Shown here piece by piece: positions 49,667 through 61,309 of a DNA stretch of 64,000 bases. The notes under the pieces are model-generated. The model searched no databases and was not told the origin of the DNA. It saw only the letters and a program-made list of their open reading frames with translations. Positions within the stretch are counted from its first letter, which is position 1, and each line of letters begins with the position of its first letter. This DNA comes from Lomentospora prolificans (taxonomy: Eukaryota > Ascomycota > Sordariomycetes > Microascales > Microascaceae). Location of the stretch: positions 4,043,501 through 4,107,500 of the forward strand of contig JARFXM010000011.1 of assembly GCA_029532625.1 (NCBI GenBank), given 5' to 3'. The translations under genes and the position numbers were made by a program.

Positions 49667-51200
49667 ATGTCAAAGGCTCCGTACGTCTTCCATCCGCATG
49701 TCCGCGCTCGCGGGTCCCCGCCGCAGTTTGCATCTCAGTCGTACGATTGACCTATGTCTGATTGACATTGCTTTCTTAGGGAGCCACCTCGCCGTGTTTT
49801 CACGGAGCATGGCCGCGAATATGGCTATTATGATTACATATTTCCATGTGACCAGGCATGGATAACTTTCCAATCCCAAACGGCTTGAAACAACCTAGCT
49901 AATGCTTTTATAGCTTGAAGAAGACAAGCTCGATATCTTTCACCATGCGTTTCTTGAAGCCGTGCAGAGTCTCTACACGGCACCCGTCTACTTCAGGCAT
50001 CGGTCCCAGCCAAACAACCAGGACGAGGGCCAGAACCCTCCGAGAAGGGCGGGCAAGCAGATTCTAGATTTGGGAACCGGGACTGGATTGTGGGCCATGT
50101 CTATGGCGGAGTGAGTTCTATAAGGAGGCCGCTAGCTAGAGCGATTTTTCTAACGCGTTGAAATTTATTTTCAGGGAGTATCCCGACATCACAGCGTTCG
50201 GGGTCGACTTCTACGACTTCCTCCAACCCCGAGAGTAAGTAGCTATCCGCGACGCCCGTCCTGATATATTAGCTGGCGACTAAGCGTATTACAGGATTTT
50301 GAGGTCAACATTCTTCTGCGGCCATATAAACATTGAGAAGGACTGGGACCCTATCCACCAATTTGTGGACTGGGCTGCTGGTCTTCGGAGAGCGGATAGT
50401 CACACGGACCCAGGTTTCGATAGCCACAACTGGGACTTGATATACGCACGGATGCTGAACGGCGCCATTCATCACTGGCCAAACCTGTTCCAGAACATTT
50501 ATAAGTATGTCCATCCTACTTTATCTGAGTTACGCGTATCCTAATATGAAAATAAACAGCCACCTTACTCCCGGCTTTGGCTGCGTCGAGATTGTGGACT
50601 TGGATTGGACGCCCCGGTGCGACGACGGGACCTTTCCCCAAGACTCCCATTTCGAAAAATGGTTCGGCCTCTTGAATCAGGCGATGGAAACGATCGGTCG
50701 GCCTCTCAAAATCAACCCCAACACCAAGAATCTACTTATTGAAGCAGGGTTTGTCGATGTGGAAGAAAAAGTCTACAAGATCTACCATAACCCTTGGAAG
50801 CGCGGGGGGCACGAAGAGCAGACGGGAAGATGGTTCAATCTTGGTCTTACCTACGGCTTACAGGGCATGAGTCTAGCGCCATTGACAAGGATTATCGGAA
50901 TGGGCGAGGATGAAGTCAACGAACTCGTCGAGAAAGTCCGGCACGAGGTTTGCCTCCTGAAACACCACGGATATTGCAATCTGTAAGATTTCCATATACC
51001 GATCCCTCATGGCTGATAGCCCTTGTAGTTTAAGGAGAGGCGTATGTGAGCACGCTAACTTGTTGTTAAACCCCTCTGACAGTCATATCTGGACGGGGCG
51101 CCGACCAGGTGAACCATCGACTAAACACCCCGCCGGCAACCCTCCAAATAACAATCATGCCAATGCTTCAGCAACTGGTGGGGGGCCCACTGGACAATAA
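49667..51200 (+). CDS. LaeA-like SAM-dependent methyltransferase
   Basis: This belongs to the LaeA/Llm family of class I methyltransferases, which in filamentous fungi influence secondary metabolism and development, some through velvet proteins. Seven exons are inferred: 49667-49680, 49780-49855, 49914-50110, 50175-50234, 50295-50504, 50560-50982 and 51083-51200, summing to 365 residues. Joined motifs are EYGYYDYIFPCDQLEEDKLDI split in two (the family YxxG...D-DIFH region), the SAM-binding motif I ILDLGTGTGLWA, YPDITAFGVDF, WDLIYARML, and the C-terminal HIWTGRRPG. Intron 2 (49856-49913) appears to use a GC donor. About 29 residues rich in Asn, Pro and Gly follow the usual family end. The 14-nt first exon and start are the least certain parts. 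No biosynthetic gene cluster is visible around it. Confidence 0.87.
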
Positions 51201-54200
51201 ATTTCAGCGCCGGTCGAATAGCGGAAGTACTAGCCGCAAGAAAGTGGCCGCTGAGCAGGCCGCCAGCAGTTCCTCAGAGCTCACACGACTTTTCATGCTA
51301 TGTGCAACCCTCATAGGCTGCAGGGTTCAAGTCGGGCTGTCTCGGCCCGCATAGCTTTCTACGGGTAATCACGCGGACGGTTCGGGGCAAGAAAGTCTTG
51401 TCATTGAGTGGATAATCATATTTTCCAATACCTCGCCCCTGTTCTAGTGTGCTTGGAATACACAGATGCGATCGCCACCAGCTCTGGACAGCTCACCAGC
51501 CCGGGTGGCGCCCGAAGCCAACGACTTGTGAGGACGCGAGAAAAGCATCGTTACCCTGCTTCGGACGCCTCATTCCCTGAGTTGTTCTCGGTAACCACCC
51601 CAATTGCATTGTTTGTTTTTCCTTACATAGGGAGCTCATCCTCCCCCATACACTATAGTCCGTTTTACAGCCTACCATTTGGCTTCCTCGGAGTCTTCGA
51701 CATCACGCCGCTGATAATCCTTCAGATCTCCTGAATCCAATATTGGTCTGCAAGCCCCCCTTCTGAGGTACAACCCGGTATACGATTCAAGGAACTCGTC
51801 ATGAGCGGAAGGGGACCCATGACCCCCGCCACGTGTATATTCATAACATCAATGCATTCAAGGCTCGGGGCGGTTAGTTGACGGGCTCATTACGGACTGA
51901 AACACGACTTTGATCTTCACGTATGTACCCAGCGACGGAGCAGTATGCCACGTTACGAGCCAGGGCCCGTCGTACGTGCGGATTCAGGCTCACTCTTTTT
52001 CTTATACAAGGTGCAAGAATGGGTAGATGCAAGCGTTTTAGGAGTGACGAGGTCGTTCAGATAGCCACTAACAGAGACAAATAAGCTATGCCTTGGATAA
52101 AGCGGTTTCTTAGGATCCGGTATCATGCGTACGGCGGCGTCAATTACCATATTCTAACTAAAATTACATTATCCACTGGACGTGCCTGAAGAGATGAGGT
52201 CGGGAGAAAGGGCCAACAGGTTTCGGCCGTGGAGGGTCGGCCATGTTTTGGAGCGGCCACTGTGCAGCGCACCCGATGCGACCTTGACATCGATTCAGCC
52301 TAGATTGTAACCTCTCTAGCGTGGCCATTGGAAATCCCTCGAGTCCATGCAAGGCCGCAAATGTTTTGAGACGCGTCTACTGAACGATTACGAGCGGCAA
52401 TGGGGGCTTGTCGAGGTCATCCCTGCCGCGATCTCGATCCAGGTGTGGGCCGGCATTTCACCTCTCCTCGATCACGATGCCGTTGCCTAGGGGGACCGTT
52501 TTACGGGCTCTGTTATATCACGTTGGTTCAAGTATGTGACGAAATGCCAATGATCAACGGAAGAAAGACGAAAACAGAGATGCACAACTCATCTTGTTCT
52601 TGGTTTCCGCTCTTGTCGCGGTGTCGGAAACAGGAAGGCGAGGCACTGGGGTAAGAAAGCAAAGGATACTGATGTCATTCTCTTCGTTGTTTGTTCCTCG
52701 GTACATTTCTCCCACCCAGAGAGGAGTACTCCATGGTCTATTAGATTTTTTCTCCATTTCTATTCCCCCCTAAACTTTCCTTCCCCCCTTCGCTCCCATA
52801 ATGCTCGTTTCTTCATGTGTGCGGTCGAGAGAGGGTCAACCGCAACAACCAGCCACCAGCCTTCTCGACAGGGTGAGGGATATGTGTCATCAGGCTGTAT
52901 TTTCGATGCGAGATCCGCAGCCAGTTTCGCAAGGCCGTTGGTTATGCGAGAAGCGTAACAGGTGTGTGCTGGACATGCGATGCAACAGGGAAGGGACTGC
53001 CGGCGAAAACGAATTGGTAAAGATGTGGCAGGTCTGTTGACAGTGAGGCTTTTCTCTAACCGGCTGTCGGCCCGTTGTAACACAAAGGAACAGCCAGCTG
53101 GCTTTGCGGGTTGTCAAGCCCCCCAGACCACTCTGCAAGGGCCTTGGAGGGAACAACCATGGTTATGTAATCTAGGAAAGCAGAGAACGGTCCTTGGAGA
53201 TTCAGGAAAGAAATAGTGGAAAAATAGGGCGATCTTTGTTTGTCGTTGCGGCCCGTGGCAGTGCTAGGGGTGGCCAGCCTGATAGGCCAGCCACGGTGAG
53301 GGACTTGTTATTGCGCGGGACGGGAAAACGGATGGGGAAGAAGTAATATTCATCAATGATGACGATCGAGTGGTCTCTGAGGGGGGGTCTATTGAAGAGC
53401 CTGGCCGTGTTGTCCCCCTGCGCAAGACATAGTAGGTTACACCCCCCGACCCCCCAAAGCGATTTTGGGATGTTACTTTATCTATCAGCGACAACACGCT
53501 GCCTTACAGGATCACAGAGATGTAGCTGGCGTGACGAATGGGCGGTGGGTAGCCGGTGAGAAAATGAAACCGTTTGGAATTTGACAGGGCTATTCCCCCC
53601 GACGCAGGGAGCAAACACGACGATTTCATGACAACGCGATGACACGAGTGACAATATCGAGGCATAGGTGCCTGATGAGGCTTCCAAGGCTCCCTTGTAG
53701 CTTGTGGGCAAAATACGACATGGCAAGTTGTAGAGTAGCACAAAATGGTGCCCTTGAGGCCATTTATTCAGCTTGGGCCGTCGTTCGATGGCTTGGATGC
53801 CCTGGGCCCATTACCGTGGCACAGAGAGGAGCGAGTATAGATGGTGTCCGTCATGGTAAAGGACAAGAATTGTTTCTAATGTACAAGCTCTCTCTAGCAG
53901 ACAAAATCACAAAGGTAACGAGGAAAGAGTCCAGGCGCGAGGTGAATTGTTGCCAGAGAGCTGCACAACGGGAAGTAAAGCCATCTCCTCGTATTACCTC
54001 GCGCCGTGGTTCGCCCGTATCTGGTTCTCCCCCTTGCTTTCTCTATCCCAGGTTATTCCATTCCCCGAGTCCTTCTCCCGTATGCATCAACACAACAAGT
54101 GACAAAAGAAACCGAGTTTAAGGTAAAAATGCATCCCAGAAAAAGGATGCGCTCGTTCCTCCCTACTTCTATGAACAAACGGAACTGCCGCCGTTTATCC

Positions 54201-54290
54201 TATTACAAAAGCCCGCCGCGGCATTTCGATCATTGCCCTGCGGTCCCTCCGTTCGTTCTGCTCCGACTATCCCCGCGGAGTTTCCTCGGT
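51201..54290. other. 3.1 kb convergent intergenic stretch
   Basis: The LaeA-like gene and ATP20 converge on this region. No gene is seen. A 12-bp perfect palindrome lies at 53092-53103. Frames are short and contradictory between strands. Confidence 0.55.
53092..53103. repeat. Perfect 12-bp palindrome AGCCAGCTGGCT
   Basis: It shares the AGCCAGCT arm with the palindrome at 12751-12766 and resembles GCCAGCTGGC at 23220-23229. All three are in gene-free sequence. Confidence 0.4.
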
Positions 54291-55163
54291 TTAGTGGTGG
54301 GCAGCAGCGGGCTCGCCGTGGTATCCGACGAGCTTGAAGCGGCCAATCATCTCACCAACGGTGAAGAATCCGAGGCACTCGGCGAGGACGACACCACCAG
54401 CCGCGAGCTGGGCGTTGCTGACACCAGGAATGAAGCCGGACGGCTTCTGGTTGGCGGTCTTGACGGTCTGCGAGACAGAGTCGACGATCTTGCTGGGTTG
54501 GCGAATGCTTTGCCAGGCGGACTCGTAGAAGGACTGGAAGGTGGCGGCGGACCTATAGACGAGGGGCCGGTTAGTCCGGTTGCTTACCATGTTGCGTTGC
54601 GGATTGTATCAAATATCTGAGAGCAAAAGCGTGGTGTGAGAAAAGGCCGAAAACTTACGGAGGGTTCATTTTCTGGCCCCTGAAGACGATCTTGGAGACC
54701 TCGGCGATGACCTTGGAATAGTAGACGACGAAAGGAACTTGCCCTGAGCAAAGCAGCATGGTTAGCCTCATCACCCCGTTTGTTGCGGCAATTTCTCCGT
54801 GGCCCCATCCCGCCCTTCATCCATTCGCATGTCCATGTTCAACCCAAATTCAACCAAAATTCCAATCCGTAGCTCTCCTCTCGAGCCAATGATGTATCAT
54901 GATAGGATCCGAAACGTACTCTCAAGGAAGCCGACGACCTTGCCCGTCCTTCCGCCAACCTTGCCCAAAGCACCGGCAACACCCTTGGCCGCACCGGAGA
55001 TGGCGGGGCCCGCAGCACTCGTCACTCGAGAGAGACCCTGCGCGGCCTTGTTCGCGGTATCCTTGGCGGCCTCAGTGGCCTTCTCGGTCGTCGTGGACTG
55101 GAATCGGGCGGCAGTGAAGGGGGTTCGGCGCACGGAGGCGCGGGCAACCGATCGGGCGAGCAT
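54291..55163 (-). CDS. ATP20: ATP synthase subunit g, mitochondrial
   Basis: Subunit g sits in the inner membrane at the dimer interface of F1Fo-ATP synthase and helps shape cristae. Three exons, 55163-54920, 54743-54659 and 54552-54291, encode 196 residues, with introns of 176 and 106 bp. The N-terminus MLARSVARASVRRTPFTAAR is an amphipathic Arg-rich mitochondrial targeting sequence. An Ala/Gly/Lys-rich segment follows (KGVAGALGKVGGRTGKVVGF), then VPFVVYYSKVIAEVSKIVF, made by splicing, and a C-terminal membrane helix with glycine motif (LAAGGVVLAECLGFFTVGEM) followed by IGRFKLVGYHG, the typical end. Joined phases are consistent throughout. The gene converges with the LaeA-like gene and is followed upstream by L-arabinitol 4-dehydrogenase on the same strand. 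Confidence 0.93.
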
Positions 55164-55892
55164 CTTGTCGACGGGGGGGGGAGGGTATTATTCGAACGAA
55201 AAGAAATAAAAGGACGGAAAATGAAAAATCGGAGGATGAAGGAGGGTCGTGGGTACACCAATTGATGGCTTGGAGGTGGAATTGGCGGCTCCTTGGGTCG
55301 TTGGGGATCGACTTTTTCGGCTTTTCTTTTTTTTTCTCTGTTATCCAAAAGGAAAAAATAGCTGTTCTGACCTCGGAAGATGTTGGAGGTTTGGCTGGCC
55401 CGGTTGAATTTGGGCTAAGCCGCTTTCGGACGGACAACCGGGAAACGGCCTTGGCTACCAACTGATATTACTCGTTGACAGCTGACACGCCGTGAGCGAA
55501 TTCTGATGCTATGTCCGGGATCCAGACGCTGATAATGTGCACTACGAAGGTACATTGTACTTCGTACCATGACGCCACTCACCATGTTCATGGTATTTTC
55601 GCTTACTTCGTATACTTGAGAGCCTGACACAGCGCTTGTCAAAAACAACAGGGAGAGCTGGCGCCCCAAGCTCCGACCAGCATCACAGCCCAGTCACTTT
55701 TCACGGATCGAAGTTTAAATGGCTCGGGAGAAAAAGAAATGGTGTATATATCATTCATGCAAAGTTAAACAGATGCAATCCGTATAGGGGAAAGAACACA
55801 ATAGTCATAGGATCGAGCCATAAAAAAACCACTCCATCCCCGCCGTCGCTCCAGAAACCGAACAATATGATAAATTAAACTGCCTTCGGCCC
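55164..55892. promoter_or_regulatory. ATP20 promoter and LAD 3' region
   Basis: This 729-bp gap between two minus-strand genes contains the ATP20 promoter next to 55164 and the 3' region of the dehydrogenase at the other end. An imperfect hairpin lies at 55543-55566, and a further TACTTCGTA motif at 55604-55612. Confidence 0.5.
55543..55612. repeat. Hairpin and repeated TACTTCGTA motifs
   Basis: TACGAAGGTACA and TGTACTTCGTA form arms with a single bulged G, followed within 50 bp by another TACTTCGTA. This is the densest occurrence of the motif in the window. Confidence 0.55.
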
Positions 55893-57434
55893 TTAGTCCA
55901 AGCTCTGGATCTGCACCTTGATAGCACCCGTCTTGGGGTCGGCAGCCGTCTTGAAGGCCTCCAGGGCGTCTTCGAGCTTATACCTGTGCGTGACGAGCTT
56001 GGACAAGTCGATGATGCCGCTCTCGACGAGACGGATGGCACGAGGCCAGGTGTTGCAGTAGCGGTACTGGAGCTGGACGTCGACTTCGCGCGTGGAGGCG
56101 CGCATGAAGGGGAACTTGATCTCATTCTTGCCGACGCCAATGATGAAGACCTTGCCGCCGAACTTGGCGGCCCACACGGCGGAGGCGATGCTGCTCTCGA
56201 CACCGGTGCATTCCATGGCGACGGCGGGCTCGATGCCTCCGAAAGCCTCGACAATCTTCTTGGCCGCGTCCTCGGCGTTGAGGCTCGTATCGACCTTGAG
56301 CGGCGTGACGCTGGGGCAGATCTCCTTGGCGAAGGCCAGGCGGCCCTCATCGATATCGGTGATGACGATGGGGCAAGCACCGGCCGCACGGCAGCACAAA
56401 AGGGTGATAAGACCGATGGGACCGGCACCACAGACGAGGACGGGGTCACCGAGTCTCACGCCGGCCCTCTGGATGGCCGCAAGGGCAACGCTCAGGGGCT
56501 CGAGCATGGAGCCGGCCTCGTAGGACATGTTGCCGATCTTGTAGCACCAGGTGGCGGGGTGGTTGACGTAGCGACGGAGGAGACCCGGGACGGGAGGGGT
56601 GGAGAGGAAGAGGACCTTGTCGCAGCCATTGTAGCGGCCGGTCAAGCAGGGTTCGCACTCGCCGCAGATGATGTTGGGCTCGACGGCGACGCGGTCGCCG
56701 ACCTTGAAGTCGGTGACGGAGGGGTGAACGGCGATGATCTCGCCGGCGGATTCGTGACCGAGAATGTGGTCACCTTCCACGATCATGGGGCCGATGCAGC
56801 CCGCGTGCCAGAAGTGGACATCAGATCTGCACGCCACGACAGAACCGTTAGCAATCTGTCATTTTTAGGGGTCCGGCGCGGGTCTCTAGAGGAATGAGAA
56901 GAAAGGGTCTGTAGGACATGTAGATACCACGTAATTTGTGGTGTCGGCGGGCGAACCCTATGCAATGCAATAATACGGCTATAGGAATGAATGCATGATG
57001 CCCAATTGTCCAAATGCCTTTACATGTGGTGCCCACGCGACAGATTTAAAGGTAGTTCAGAGCAGAACCGCCCAAAAAAAGGCACGAAATAAAAAGAACG
57101 AGTGCCGAGAATGAAAGTGACCCCCAAAAAATAAGCGGAAGTGCCGAGAGCGTGCCGGGTAAAAGCTCCGGAGAAGGGAAGGGAGGGGGTGGAAGGGATC
57201 TTCTTACCCACAAATACCGGTGCTCCTAATAGCTACGGTAACCTCTCCTTCCTTGAGGTCGGCGCCGGTCTGGGCGCTCTCGAGGGACGGCTCGGCCTCG
57301 CTTATCCAGAGATCGTGGGCGGGGTTCGTGAAAACGCCGATGTTGGGTTTGGTGACGCTGACGGTGGGCTTGGAGACGACGCCATTATCGACAGTCTCAA
57401 CGGTCTCGCCGTTGGATACAGCTGCTGGGCTCAT
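55893..57434 (-). CDS. lad1: L-arabinitol 4-dehydrogenase
   Basis: This zinc-dependent medium-chain dehydrogenase oxidises L-arabinitol to L-xylulose with NAD+ in the fungal L-arabinose pathway and also acts on xylitol. Two exons, 57434-57208 and 56826-55893, encode 386 residues; the 381-bp intron joins STGICG to SDVHFWHAGC. Visible features are the catalytic zinc ligands (Cys in GICGSD and GHE in HILGHESAGE), the four-cysteine structural zinc loop (CGECEPCLTGRYNGC), the Rossmann motif CGAGPIGLI with acidic DIDEGR after it favouring NAD+, and the conserved end DPKTGAIKVQIQSLD. About 25 residues precede the usual family start. Related sorbitol and xylitol dehydrogenases are the main alternatives; the FLSTPPVPGLLRRYVNHPA segment is characteristic of LAD. 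Regulation by arabinose or Xyr1-type activators is expected from the family but not shown here. Confidence 0.93.
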
Positions 57435-60432
57435 GGCTCTTGAGTAATGCGGAAGGAAAGAGGGTATAAGTTAGGTGGTTCGGTGGTCCGAAGCTCAGAT
57501 TCTTTTTCTCGAGCTCTTCCGTGTTTTACGGGATGGTTGGGGATGGAGATCACCGGTAGTTCGAAGGGGACGTTGGTGAGAAGGAGGTAGGGTCAGAAGT
57601 ATGATGTGATGTTTGGAATGAGAGAGGAGAGAGAGGAGGGAGAAGGCAAAGGAGAAGAAGGGTATAAGAGAGTAGAGAAGGTCCCGTAAAGCAAAGATAT
57701 AGTATGTGCGTCAGGACAAGTCGATCACGGCAGAGCAGGATACGGCACTTTTTTTTTCTTTTCTAACAGCCGTTCTTATATATAGGATTCCGACAAAGCT
57801 CCGCAATGCAAGCAAGTAAGGCCGGAGAGGCATGTGTAACCGTTTGGATCCGCGCCTGTTCCTGGCCACCCATTCAGATGCCAGCAGTGAAAGCCGCTCC
57901 AGTGGTCCGTTTTCGTTTTCTGGTCGCCCCTCACGGTGTCTTTCTTCTCTCTCACTTTTTTTTTTTTTTTTCTTTTCCCTCCCCTTCTCCTCGTCTTGGC
58001 CTTGCTTTTTTGGATTCTCCAACTAATAAGTGCGAAGTATATGCGACAAAGCCGTTCGCTGAGATCGCTAACTTGGCCCGCCTCTCTTTTTGCCCCTCCA
58101 ATGACCCTCTGCGCTTGCCTTGTTGCCCCTCATCGCTTTCTCCTTGTCGCCTCGGGCGGAGGAGCGGGGACCCTCATCAATCTCGTTGCTTCGTCGCCGG
58201 CCAGTTGGCGACTCTTTTTCTTCTTTTCTTTTGTCTTTTTCTAGCGGTACTCGCTGAGTAGCAGTGGGGATGTGAGGGGCGCACCCCAAATGGTGGAGGG
58301 CTTTTATTGTCTCCGCGTTGACAAGGTTAGGGTCGCAGCTCTTCCCGCGCCAATCACGGGAGCGGTATGTCGTTGAGTTTTCTCTAAAGGGAACTTTTAG
58401 TGGCGACAGGTGGGGGTAGGTAGAACATTGAATGGAAGGATGGAGTCGGAGAGTAGTAGAAACGACTTGAGAAACGGAACCAGGGGCAAACCTGGCAAAG
58501 CCTGCGACCTGGTGACGATTCTGCGCGAGCCAGCGAGCGTAGCAGTTGTTTTCCTGCAGCCAGCGGCTTCCCCAAGCTCTTCTATGTTTCGGTGGGACAG
58601 AGGTATCACGGGGGTGTGCGTGCGTCTTCGCCTGTTGCTGCGATGCACGATTCAATCGCCAGCAAGAAAAGAACGTTTCAGCCCGCTTCAATCTGCAAAC
58701 AACAGGAAGGGCAACGTCAGCGACGGGACGGTGCACTAGGGCGGCATGCCTCGTAGACGAAAGGGTTCGCCAAAGCCCAATGCCAGCACTCTAGAAAAAT
58801 CCCCCGTAGCGGCAACCAGTGTCGGCGACGTAGCAAGCGGCGCACGGGGGATGGATCGACTGGCTTCCTTCCAGTCTTGTTCTCTATCGACACCCAACCC
58901 ACTCCTTCCCCTTCCCTAGTGCTCTCCGACTCTCTTATCGCTCTCTGTCTTTTCGTCCTCCATGCGAAAAGTCGCAACTCTCTCGCCTTCTTCCGCCCCG
59001 AGCCCTCCGTGCACCTAGCCAGCCATGCAGCCCACCCCATGTACGATTCGACAGCATGGAGCTAAGACACATATCCAGGAAGGCGGGGAGGTGGAGGAGG
59101 CGTCAGAAGCAATATCTGCTACACCCGGGAATGTTACGATATTCTGTCCAGATGTTCAAGCATGTTACCCACCCCATCTCTGCATTGCCTTAGCGTTGCG
59201 TGTGGGGATAATATCCCGACAAGACCTCGCAAGCTTTCCAAGCTCCCAGCATTCATGATGCGACCGAATCATTGTTTGCGATTTTGCCATCCGCCCTAAC
59301 ACCAGTTTGGGACGGCATGAGCTATGAAGGAGGTTAACCTAGAAGGACCAGGTTTTCCCCTTTTTAGGTTCTTTTCTTTCTTTCCTTTCTTACTTTTTTT
59401 TTTTTTTTTTTATTCTTTTTTTTTTATTCTTTTTATTCTTTTATTTTCTTTTTCCTGCTCAGTCGCCAGCGTTGGCACTGGCCTATGATTGCCTTTCCGT
59501 GTTCGGCTTTCACTCTTCCCCCTTGGACCTCTCGCTGCGCCACATCTTCTGCCGCTTGCCTCTGGCCTCTTGACCGCTTTGAGAGATATCTCGGCGTGAC
59601 CCCTTAGTGCCGTGCAATTTTTTCTCTCTTTGACTGCCGGCTCCTTTGGACTCCAGCCGTCTCGGTTATCTAATGCAACGGGCGAAGGCTTGTCTTTAAA
59701 GATGGATGGCTGGCGCTTTCAATCTACAAGAACCAGGAAAATGTATCCCTCGCAGTAATTTCATTGATAAATCCCGGCCGGGATCTATCAATGGACAGTT
59801 TCCGGAATATCGTGGCAACACAAAGAGGCCGTCATCTCAATTTTTTTTTTCTTCTTTTTACCCTGCCAAGTCCCCAACACCACGACCTTCGTCATACATG
59901 CGCTAAACGACGTGGCCCGAGGGAAACCCCAGATGTCCGCTGCAATGGAAGCTGTCTGGCCGGCCTTTGTGCGTCAAGAGGTGTCAGGCGGACCCCAAAA
60001 CCCAGGGCTAAAATCCGCGTACTTAGGAATCCTGCAGCTGCAGCTTTTCCGCAGGAGAGTAGCCAGCAGGGCATTAATGATATCAGGGGTAAGACGAGAA
60101 AACGCGAAAGCAGAAAATACGAAACGGGGTCAATGGCATCAGTTGTGCAATGACGATTTCTTTTTTGTTCATCATCATCATCCTCTTGATCTATTCTATC
60201 CTCCCTTTGCAACCGGATGTGCCACGATGGATTTATCTTGGTTGCAAATGCAATACGGGAGAGTCCGTGTCTGTGTGGCTATTGTATACGTCTCATGTCG
60301 GGTAATCATTGGCCGTGAGGCTGCGGTCATGGGCTTGACAGGGAGCAGGCCCCGGAATCCTTCTCCTTTCCCCAGAATCCCAATTCTTGCCCTAAAGCTA
60401 TAAGCTATTCCGCCCTTCTCTCTCTCTCTCTC

Positions 60433-60466
<34 letters not shown>

Positions 60467-60881
60467 ACGTAACCTGCAAGTGCAATTCCAAAACGGGACC
60501 AGACGAAAACAGATACACGTTCGCAAAGGGAGCATCGTTGATCCAAGTTGTTGTTGTACTAATGGCGTTTGCACGTGAGGATGGCCCTCGTTACTAACAC
60601 GTGACGGGGGCAGGTCGCCAGGAACGAGAGTTTGTTGGAGGATGGACGGATGTCTTGTTCTGGTATGGTCAGCAAGGTGAAAGTGGGCCCACACGGACAA
60701 GGCTCTTGTATAACCCCGGTGCCCCAGGCGCCGGTCATCATGGCCCTATGATGCCGTCCCAGCCGAAAGGAAATTGGATGTCTGCCATTTCGAACTTGGA
60801 CTGAATTTAGGGTATCATCGTCGGGAAACCGTTCGCTCGATACGGACCTAAATTGCCCCTTTCCGAGGTGAAATTGGTAGG
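57435..60881. other. 3.4 kb intergenic stretch upstream of LAD
   Basis: It contains the LAD promoter near 57,435-57,800, followed by several T-rich tracts (57,957-57,972 and 59,394-59,450) and a compound TC/A tract at 60416-60467. A minus-strand frame of 222 codons at 58068-58736 is basic and featureless and is not called. No gene is seen. Confidence 0.55.
60416..60467. repeat. Compound (TC)n-A21 simple repeat
   Basis: About eight TC units are followed by 21 A, GAG and another 11 A. It is a simple-sequence tract likely to vary in length. Confidence 0.9.
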
Positions 60882-61309
60882 TCATACGTCATAAGGCGGG
60901 TTGACAGGAGGCAGCCATGTCCCAGATTCATCCTGGCCGGGGTTTTCTTCTCGTCACGGGTTGCTTCATGGGCAGATGGGAGACGGCGCGGATGTGGTTG
61001 TCAAAGTTCGAGGTGCTGTTTACACGCATAGAATTCCAGAAGGACATTCACACCATTCTCACGACGACGTCGCCCTTGCAAACCCCGTAGGGGCAACATA
61101 TCTCGCCGCCAATCTTGCCACTGAGGATTTGGTCGACGAGGTTCTAGATGGAGTATTCCGTGTTAGTTTCGCGCCATTCTCTTGTGGCGTCTCGATCGTT
61201 GGGCTGCGGGTCGGGGTTATCTTACATCCGGGCATGGTAGGCCGACGGGCTTGGCAACGATGAGACTGCCAAGGGAGAGTGTAGAAAGGAAAAGGAAGTT
61301 GGCTTTCAT
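60882..61309 (-). CDS. Small secreted cysteine-containing protein, candidate effector-like
   Basis: I reconstruct three exons, 61309-61226, 61143-61063 and 60932-60882, giving 71 residues. Residues 1-19 (MKANFLFLSTLSLGSLIVA) form a signal peptide with a charged start, hydrophobic core and small residues before the cut. The mature part of about 52 residues has four cysteines: one in LPCPD and three in EICCPYGVCKGD, so two disulphides are possible. It ends WLPPVNPPYDV. Intron 1 (82 bp) has GTAAG, a CTAAC branch and TAG. Intron 2 (130 bp) starts GTGAGA; its acceptor is less certain, and leaving it unspliced gives a 59-residue form. No family is recognised. The pattern is not that of a hydrophobin, which has eight cysteines. 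Confidence 0.5.

Noticed and set aside
58068..58736. 222-codon minus-strand frame
   Set aside because: It is very basic, runs antisense to T-rich promoter-like DNA, and has no family features.
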